Assembly (NCBI GenBank): GCA_001662425.1
Contig: BDDC01000046.1
Coordinates: 1 to 64,000 of the forward strand
From: Chlamydomonas sphaeroides
Lineage: Eukaryota > Chlorophyta > Chlorophyceae > Chlamydomonadales > Chlamydomonadaceae
Length of the DNA stretch: 64,000 bases
Reading direction: 5' to 3'
Numbering within the stretch: the first letter of the stretch is position 1; every line of letters starts with the position of its first letter. Shown in pieces: positions 57,044 to 64,000 of this stretch. Under the pieces are notes generated by a model that did no database searches, was not told the origin of the DNA, and saw only the letters and a list, made by a program, of their open reading frames with translations. The position numbers were made by a program, and so were the translations under genes.

Positions 57044-60000
57044 CTACCGCGCTTCCGGCACGCTGCGCATCCCCGCCTCCGCACGCGCCAGGTTGCTGCG
57101 CGTGTTTGCCAGCAGCGCCTGCGCTCGCGCGGCGCGGCTGGTGCTGCGGAGCGGCGGCGCCGCCACCGCCGCCTCCCAGGCGGCGCCGCCGCTCGACACC
57201 CGGGGCGCCGATTCGTGGTGCGCCCCGGACCGAGTGGACCTGGACACGGGCTCAATCGCGAAGATGGGAATGTCCGACATGTCGCCATCGTGCTCGTAGG
57301 CATCGTCGGCGGCGGCGCCGTACGTGGAGGTGCCGGATACTCGCCAGGCGGACTTGGAGTCGCGCGAGGGTGCGGCGCGTGGCGGCGGCGCCGCGGGCGG
57401 CGGCGTCGCCGGCGCCGTCAGCGAGTAAGCCTGCGGCGACGGCAGCATACTCCAGCGGCGGCTGGCGCCGTTGCCATTGGCTCCGGCATCGGCTGTGCCA
57501 CCAGCGACGCTTTCGACCTCGCCGATCCCCGCGAGGCTGCGGCGGCTGGGCCCGAGCAGGCTCGGGATGTGGGACTTGTTGCGAGTCAGGCCCCGGCTGG
57601 TGCCGCCTGCGCCGCCTCCAACGGTCGCCTGGCCGCCGCCGTGGCCAAACCCACCTCCGCCGCCGGCGCCGCCGCTAGAGTCAGCTGCGGTGGTGAAGGT
57701 GCGGCTGGCTCGGGGGCTGCCGCGCGGCGACGCCGCCCTGGCGCCGGGCGACCGCTCGACCAGCGCCGACGCCTGCTCCAGCGCGCGAGCGGCGGCGCCG
57801 CTGTTGCTCGTGCTGGTGCCGCGCACGCCAGTGGCGCCGCTGCCGTAGCCGTCACCGGCGGCGGCAATGTCGTCTGGGCCGGGGAAGGGCGTTCCGACGG
57901 CGCCGCCGGGGCTGTAGGGCCCGACGGAGAACCGGCCGGAGAGGCCGGCGGCGCCGCCGGGCGCTTCGCTGTGGAACGGACTTATAGCACCACCGCCGGC
58001 GTATGCGCTGCCGCTGTGTGCGCTGCTGTCGAAGATGCCGCTGCTGGTCCGCAGCGGGCTCGGCGCTGCTATCCGCGGGCCCGCGTTGTTGGAGCCCCCA
58101 GCCGCCAGGCTCCTGTGGCGCGGCGCGCAGGGAGGCACAGCGCGTCGCGCAGGGCAGTGACACCAACCAGGGCAACACGATGGGACAGATCACACAACAC
58201 GTCACCAGCAAGGGCCCTGAAGGACTCACCTGGCCGAGGGGTACGACAGCGCTGGGGCGCGCGCCGCGGGCTCTGGCCGGCCGCCCCCTCCGCCCCCTCC
58301 GCCGCCTGCGCTGGCAGAGGCGGCGTCGCTGCCTTGCCGCCGCTGCGAGCCTGGCCCTCCGCCGGCTGCGGCTGAGCCAGCCGCCAGCACCGCCGTCAGG
58401 CGCTCGGCTTGCGGCGGCGGCCGGTCTGCGCACACGGGCGAGTTGGGGTGGCTTGGCTGAGCCTGGCCGCGGCTGTGGAGATGGCTTTGGCTGCGGCTCT
58501 GGCTGCGGCTGTGGCTGCGGCTGTGGCTGCGGCTGTGGCTGTGGGAGCAGGGGCTGGTGGGGCCCAACGCGGTGCGATGCGCATCCCAGCCGCCGCTACC
58601 ATCCTCCTCGTCGTCGCTGTCGTCGCCGTCAGCGGCCCTGCCATGGATGTCGTACACGGCGAGCTCGTTGTCGTACACCGTGACGTCGCTGCCTAGCGTA
58701 CGGCCGCCGGCGGTGTTGCTGCGAGCCGGCGGCAGCTTGGCGGCGGCGCCGGTGCTGCGGCTGGCACAGCCGCTGCCGCTGCCGCCGCCACCAATGGCAG
58801 CGCCGCCTGAGGTGCTGGCGGTGCGGCTTGCCGTAGTCCTGCTGTCGCGAGCCCCGACCGGCATCCAGGCCAGAGAGGCGCCGCTGCCGTTGCGGCTGAG
58901 CGCAATGGTGATGGAGGTGTCGTTCAGGCCGCTCCTGTTAGCGCGACAGCGTGAGAGGTGGCAGGCACGGGCGCACGGACGACGAGGCTTTGCCACCGAC
59001 AACCAACAACCGACACCCAAACAAAGCCGATCGCAGTCGGTGTTCCTAAAGCAGCAGCACCTTGCAGCAAGTACGGCATGTTCGTTGGGTCCAACTGTCC
59101 AGAGCGCAGCGAGAGTAGGGGCCGCTGTCGCAGCCAGGCAGCCTCTTGGTCGCAGCTACGGTAGCGCTGGCCCGTCACGGGTACCTCTGCACGGCCTGTT
59201 CAGCTGCATCGCCATGCCTGCACCGCCCCGCCTACGTGCGACGGATTCGCTTGCACAGCACGTGTACGGCAGCCCACCTGGAGTGCCTGTACGGCAGCTC
59301 GCCGTGAGTCGTGTCGTGCTGCGCAGCCGAACGAAAGGGCGACGGCGATGACGCGCCGGCGGCGCTGGAGGCGGGGCCCGAGGGCACTGGGCCGCGCTGC
59401 CAGCCGCTGCCGCTGTGGGGCAGTGTCCCGGCGCTGTCGGGGCCGGTAGGGAACTGCGGCCGCGCAGGGTGCCGAGCGCAGGCGTGTGAATTGGGCCCCC
59501 CACGAGCGAGCGACGCAGCGCACGGCGGGATGGCGGCGCTGCTGCAAAGGACGTGCGGCCCAAACAATGTCGACCCCGCGTTGCGGCTAGGCGCCCCTCG
59601 TGGGCTAGCCGCCCCTCATGCACGCACCGGCAGGGGCGAGGCACCGGCGCTGCTCGTTGTGCTCATGCCGATGCTGCGATGCGGCTGTTGGGCGGCGGCG
59701 GCGGCAGCGGCAACAATACAGCGGCACGTGGCGGCGGCGTGGGGCGATTATGGTTTTGGCAGCGGCCGCCGACGGCATGGCGTGCATGCTGTAGGTGCGT
59801 GCGCCTAGAGCGAGGCCCGGGCGCCTCATAGCCTCGTCCGCGGCTCGGTGCTCGGGCGTCTGATCCCACGGCGGCTGATTCCTCCGCCCGACCAACGCCG
59901 CGCCCGGCTGCTTGGGCCTGCTGCTATCAGCATGACACCACCGCCTGCAGCGCCTGACATGCGAACGATCGGCCAAACCGGCCCGCGGCACTCACTGTCG

Positions 60001-60403
60001 TGCCGAGCTGCTTTGCCAGGTGCGCTGGCAGCCCGTGCCGCTCGGCCAAAACCGAAGGTGTCCGCATCGCCGCCACCTTCACGTCGCCATTGGCCTGGGC
60101 CACGGCCACAACCATCTCCTGAAGCGGTGAGGCAGGAGGCGCCGGGTGCTTGGCATTGGCGCCTACAACACGACCGCGGGGGCCAATGGGCATGCAAGTC
60201 CCGCACACGCCTTGACGTGCGCTAGGTTAAGGTCTTCCCATGCCGCCGCCCACGCAGCCCCAACCCACTCTCTTGTGCTCTTCCTCTGCGGCCTGCTGAC
60301 GCTGCTTCCAACGCTCGGGTGAGAGCACGGAGGAGTCTGGCATGGCTACCCTGCTGGCGGTCGTGCGCTTGCCGGTGGGCACTGGAGCATCCCTGTAGCC
60401 GTA
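57044..60403 (-). CDS. Cluster paralog 3, disordered protein with HGLP/KQLG segment (5' exon not found)
   Basis: Related to the tandem pair but inverted and diverged. Supported exons: 60403-60269 (TASRVAMPDSSVLSPERW and a charged helix), 60118-59996 (RTPSVLAERHGLPAHLAKQLG-like), 58934-58230 and 58112-57044 (stop). The first two together match exon 2 of the tandem genes, split here by an extra intron. The third starts RSGLNDTSITIALSRNGSG, matching RSAVRHSSIRIRT in phase. It contains VTVYDNELAVYD, an acidic DDSDDEED run and His/Ser/Arg repeats, and ends SYPSA as the tandem copies end YPSP. The last exon is Ser/Gly-rich, with FAIEPVSRSTRSG and a final Arg/Ala/Leu helix. Exons between 59995 and 58935, and the membrane-span exon upstream of 60403, were not located, so the protein is incomplete as given. 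Confidence 0.65.
58470..58550 (-). repeat. His-Ser-Arg-Ser coding repeat
   Basis: Six-base units encode alternating HS/RS/QS dipeptides (SHSRSHSRSHSRSQSRSQ) in paralog 3, resembling an RS domain with histidines. Confidence 0.85.
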
Positions 60404-61507
60404 CTGCAGCGCAAGGACAAGACGTGCACGGCAGGGAGAAGACCGCGACCACGGCCGTCAGTGATGTAGATTTTCTGGAAGGTGAAGTTTAGCAAAAGGC
60501 AAAACGACAGATGCCACGATTGCTGGGAAACATCGGGAACTTGACGAGACGAGGGTTGACTGGGGCCGTCACGGTAAGCAACACATTCCATGAGGTGTAT
60601 GTACATCTCATAACGATACACGGCGGCGATTCCTTAGCAGGCCAGAGCAGGCCAGAGGCATGTGCAACACGACGAGGGTTCTTGAAGACACAAGACTGTG
60701 CTTCCCCACAGTCACAAACGCACACATTTGGGGGTTTGAGACTACCTGGCTGATTTGGGTGCGTTCCCAAGCAAGGCGTCATGGCGTCACACACGGTTTC
60801 AGCAGCAAGTGGCCCACCTCATCTTGCTGCCGGCAGCATATGAGACCGCAAAATGGCATCGTGGGTGGGCGCTGTGCGCTGGCCGGGCCTTGTTAGGGCG
60901 TGCAGCGTAAAATTAAGTAACTAGACCCTAGTCGGATTGAACCTCTCCGATTGGCCCTATAGCAGGTGTACGTTGGTAAAAGCAGTCCACTATGATAGAG
61001 TCGGTGTGCGCGTGGTATAGATGGAGCGGTGCTTCAGATTCGAACGCAGCGATGGCATCGCTTGTATGTTGTCGGCCAAACAAGGGGTACTGCGCACTAA
61101 ACGCAAACAACAGCAATTATAGTGTTGAATGAGGCCTTTGCCCTTTACGATTGGCTTGGACGGCGCGGGCGACCAGTTTCAACCATGCCGCTGTCCGCGA
61201 GCGTTCGTAATTGGACTGCGCAGGACTAGATCAACACAGTGGGTTCGTGACGTACCTATGCGTGCCTGCCTGCTTGACGGATGCCGAGCAACTCGTATAA
61301 ACTGGCCGACTCGCCGGCGAGTGCGCGTCCTCGCACCCCGAGCTGGCTAAGGTGCAGGCGAGGTTTTATGCATTGAGAAACGCGATGAGCACCACTGCCT
61401 CATGTGGTCCCGCCGTACAGGTGCGTACGTGGCCGAGCACCGCGCCCCCGATCGAGCCTGCACAGGCCTGCGGCAGCCAACCCGACATCCACAGCCGCCG
61501 GCTCCCA
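60404..61507. other. Spacer between paralogs 3 and 4
   Basis: About 1.1 kb, AT-richer than average. It should contain the missing first exon and promoter of paralog 3 and the 3' UTR of paralog 4. A weakly hydrophobic frame near 60420-60480 (LTAVVAVFSL) could be a degenerate span, but its phase does not clearly join the exon at 60403. Confidence 0.45.
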
Positions 61508-63917
61508 TCACGTCTTCAGCCGCGCCGCCTGCATCCGCGCCCGCAGCGCCTCCGCTCGCGCCCGCAGGTCGCTCGCAGCCGACACCGCGCCTGCGGGTTT
61601 GGCTGCCGCCGGCAGCCCCAAACCCCCCGCCTGCCCCCCTGCCGGAGCCTCGCCGCCTTCGCCCCCCGTGAAGGCCCGCCACCTGCTCCCCACGCCCTGG
61701 CCTGCTGCCGGGGGCGACACCGGCATTTCCTCGAGCGACTGCCAGGCGGCCTGCTCAGGCGCGGCTGGGCGAGGGTGCACGGCGGCGCCATAGTGCCCGC
61801 CTGCATTGCCGACCGCACTGGGCGGTTGCTGCCATTGCTGCCGGACATCAGCCACCGGCTCGTACTCGGGCGCAGGATCAGCCGCCGGTGCCGCGTAGGC
61901 CGGCTGCCAGGCGCCTGGCTCAGGCTGCTGCGGCTGGGATTGCTGCTGCGGCGACGTCTGCCACGGCTGTTGGTGTTGCTGTGGCGGCGGCGACGTCTGC
62001 CACGGCTGTTGCAGCTGCGGTGGCGGCAGCGACGTCTGCCACGGCTGCTGTTGCTGCTGTGGCGGCAATGGCGACGTCTGCCACGGCTGTTGCTGCTGAG
62101 GATGAGGATGCTGTGGCAACGGCTGCCACGACGGCTGCTGTGGCGGCGGCGGCTGAAGTGGGGCGCTTGCCCAGCTACCGGCCCGGCCAGACCCCACGCC
62201 CCAGCCATCGTCACCGCTGCCGCCGTCGCCCACGGCAGGCCCGGGCCCCCAGGCGGCGGCGCCGCCGCCGGTCGGTGCACCCTGCGGCTCCTGTTCGTTG
62301 TCATCGTCCTGCAGCAGCTGCAGCTGCCATGGCACGGAAGGCTTACTGTACGACACGGAGCCGTACGCCGCGAAGCTCGCGTTGCTGCCGCTGCGGCCAA
62401 ACTCGGCGGCGGCGGCGGCGCTGGGCGAGCCAGGCAGCCCCGGCCCCGCCGCGAAGTGCGCCGGCGGCGGCGCCGCCAGCATCTGCCTGCCGTTGGCGGA
62501 CGGCGAAGACGCCAGCGGGGCGAGGCCGGCGCTACTCCAGCGGCCGCCGGCGCCGTTTCCGCCACCCAGCGGGCTCGGCGTGTGTTGGCTGCGCAGGCGG
62601 GCCAAAGGGCCGCCGGCGGCGGCGCCGCCCATGCCGCCGTCCATGGACACGCCGTGCTGCGGCCGCTGCAGCTGCGGTCCGGAGCTCGGCCCCGGCGGCG
62701 CCGCCGACGCGGCAGTCCCCGCCTCCGTGTAACTGCGGCCCAAGCTGCCGTTGGGGGAGCCCAGCTCCCGCTCGCCACCCAGCTCGGGCCCCAAGGACGC
62801 TGGCGCGGGCGCGACGGGCGTCGCGCGGAGCGAGTTGGAGCGCGCGGCGCGCATCATGCTGGTGGTCTGAGGGGCAGGCCGGGGCGGCAGGACGGGGGCA
62901 GGACGCGGGCAGGACGGTAGGGCGAGGGCAAGGTGCGTTGGGGGGTTCAAGGGATGTCAGGGTCGTGGCACACCCGAGCAGCTGCTGTTGCCACGGAAGC
63001 ATACCGGTACCCCAGCTACATCCGCACAAGCCAGCCAGGGCCCCGGCCTGATGTTGGGGACCTAGCACATCCCCTGCTCCCTACGACCAGCACCTGCCCC
63101 GTCACCGTCGACAGGGCCGTAACGGGGCCGCACACCGGTGTCGCCGCCTGCGGCCTTGCCCCGCCCAACCACTTATGGGTCCTGCCTGGATCCGCCCTAG
63201 ATCCAGGTCCGGATCTCTCACCTGCACCAGCTGCTGGATTTCGCCCGGCGACGCCTGCGGGTACCGCACCCGCGCGCGCCGCTCCACCGCCGCCGCCTCC
63301 ACCTCGGCCGCCAGCAACCTCGCCTCCCTGCCCGTGTTGCCACTCGAATCCGAGTCCGAGTGCGAGTGCCGCCGCGGTCCCGACGCCGTGCGCGATGGCG
63401 CCAGCACGGGCTCCAGCCGCTCCACGGCCGATGGGGGCGACACCAGGGCGGCGCTAGGGCTGTCGGGCGCCGCGTCAAGGCGGCCGCTGTTGCAGCTCAG
63501 CGGGCTGGGCACGGGCGCTACCCGGGCCAGGCTGCCCAGGCGGCTTGCCCCTGCGGCCAGCGCCTCCCGGAACGAGCTCGGCCGCGGCGACCCCGACTGA
63601 AGCTGTGGGCCGGACGCGGCGCCGCCAGCGTCACGGATCGAGCCCGAGGCCGGGTCGGGGGACTCCGCGGCGCCCTCGCCGCCGCCGCCACCGCCGCGAG
63701 CCGTGACGTTGTCATCGTCGTCGAGCGCGGCAAGCTTGTTGTCGTACACCGTGACGCCGCCGGGTGTCGTTGCGGCGGCGCGGCGGGCAAAGGAGGAGGC
63801 GGCGGCGGGGCTCTTGGGCGTGCCGGGCTGGCTGCCGCCGCGGGCTGGGGCGTCATCGTGCCAGGCCATGCTGATGCCGCTGCCGTGCCGCGTGGGCGGC
63901 TCGGGGCCGTCCTCCAC
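61508..63917 (-). CDS. Cluster paralog 4, disordered Pro/Gln-rich tail (5' end beyond window)
   Basis: Partial gene. Two exons in phase: 63917-63222 and 62866-61508 (TGA). The first begins at an AG acceptor (CTGCAG) and carries RHGSGISMAWHDD, VTVYDNKLAALDDDDN and SAVERLEPVLAPSR. These match ALSRNGSGASLAW, VTVYDNELAVYD and QAERLTAVLA of paralog 3. It ends in a charged helix (EARLLAAEVEAAAVERRARV) and EIQQLVQ. The last exon is Ser/Gly/Ala-rich and includes four PWQTSP repeats and a Gln-rich stretch. It ends in an SDLRARAEALRARMQAARLKT-type helix like the other members. Bases 63918-64000 are probably intron; any membrane-span and HGLP exons lie outside the window. Confidence 0.7.
61945..62095 (-). 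repeat. Tandem PWQTSP coding repeats
   Basis: Four units of roughly 12-15 residues, QQPWQTSPPPQQ with variation, in the last exon of paralog 4. Confidence 0.85.
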
Positions 63918-64000
63918 CTGCAGGATTGCCGTTGTGCTTAGAAAGGCGACCGCCAGTGTAAGCCGCTGCAGGAGATATCTACAGCCTATCCAGAACTTGT

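Overview
This window is nuclear DNA from a GC-rich eukaryote, most likely a green alga (Chlorophyceae-like; species not identifiable from sequence alone). The evidence is dense short spliceosomal introns with GT-AG and some GC-AG borders, Ala/Gly/Pro/Gln-rich low-complexity insertions in most proteins, MYND zinc-finger paralogs of a style common in chlorophyte genomes, a plant-type nuclear gene set, and candidate TGTAA polyadenylation signals. There are no operons, ribosome binding sites, CRISPR arrays or tRNAs. Exon models below were built by hand from splice sites, reading phase and family similarity; no transcript data were available. || Layout. 0.7-7.7 kb: two convergent MYND-finger paralogs, a full-length one (+) and a short one (-). 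8.6-10.6 kb: a 7-exon DUF2237 protein with a signal peptide (-). 11.5-25.4 kb: a 32-exon SF1 RNA helicase of the MOV10/SDE3 small-RNA silencing family (+) with a 371-residue Gly/Pro/Trp N-terminal exon. 26.8-35.2 kb: a 2210-residue Gln-rich protein (-) with two copies of an unnamed N-terminal domain and a TFIIS-N-like helical bundle. 35.4-38.4 kb: an NSRP1/CCDC55 splicing regulator (+), divergent from the previous gene over 252 bp. 39.7-42.6 kb: a 9-exon mitochondrial carrier of the UCP/dicarboxylate type (-). || 45.4-64 kb: four paralogous genes of a family I do not recognise. Two are a tandem pair on + (45.4-48.6 and 49.9-53.9 kb); two are on - (57.0-60.4 and 61.5 kb to beyond the window end). 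The tandem pair encodes one N-terminal membrane span, then a conserved HGLP/KQLG segment and a long disordered tail ending in a basic Arg/Ala/Leu helix. The - copies share the later exons. The second tandem copy carries a duplicated 48-nt exon with a 235-bp inverted-repeat element between the copies. This cluster is the best candidate for something undescribed. A decayed non-LTR retrotransposon end lies at 55.0-55.6 kb. || Working together: apart from the paralog cluster and the MYND pair, neighbours look functionally unrelated, as usual in algal nuclear DNA, although three adjacent genes (helicase, TFIIS-N protein, NSRP1) all concern RNA.
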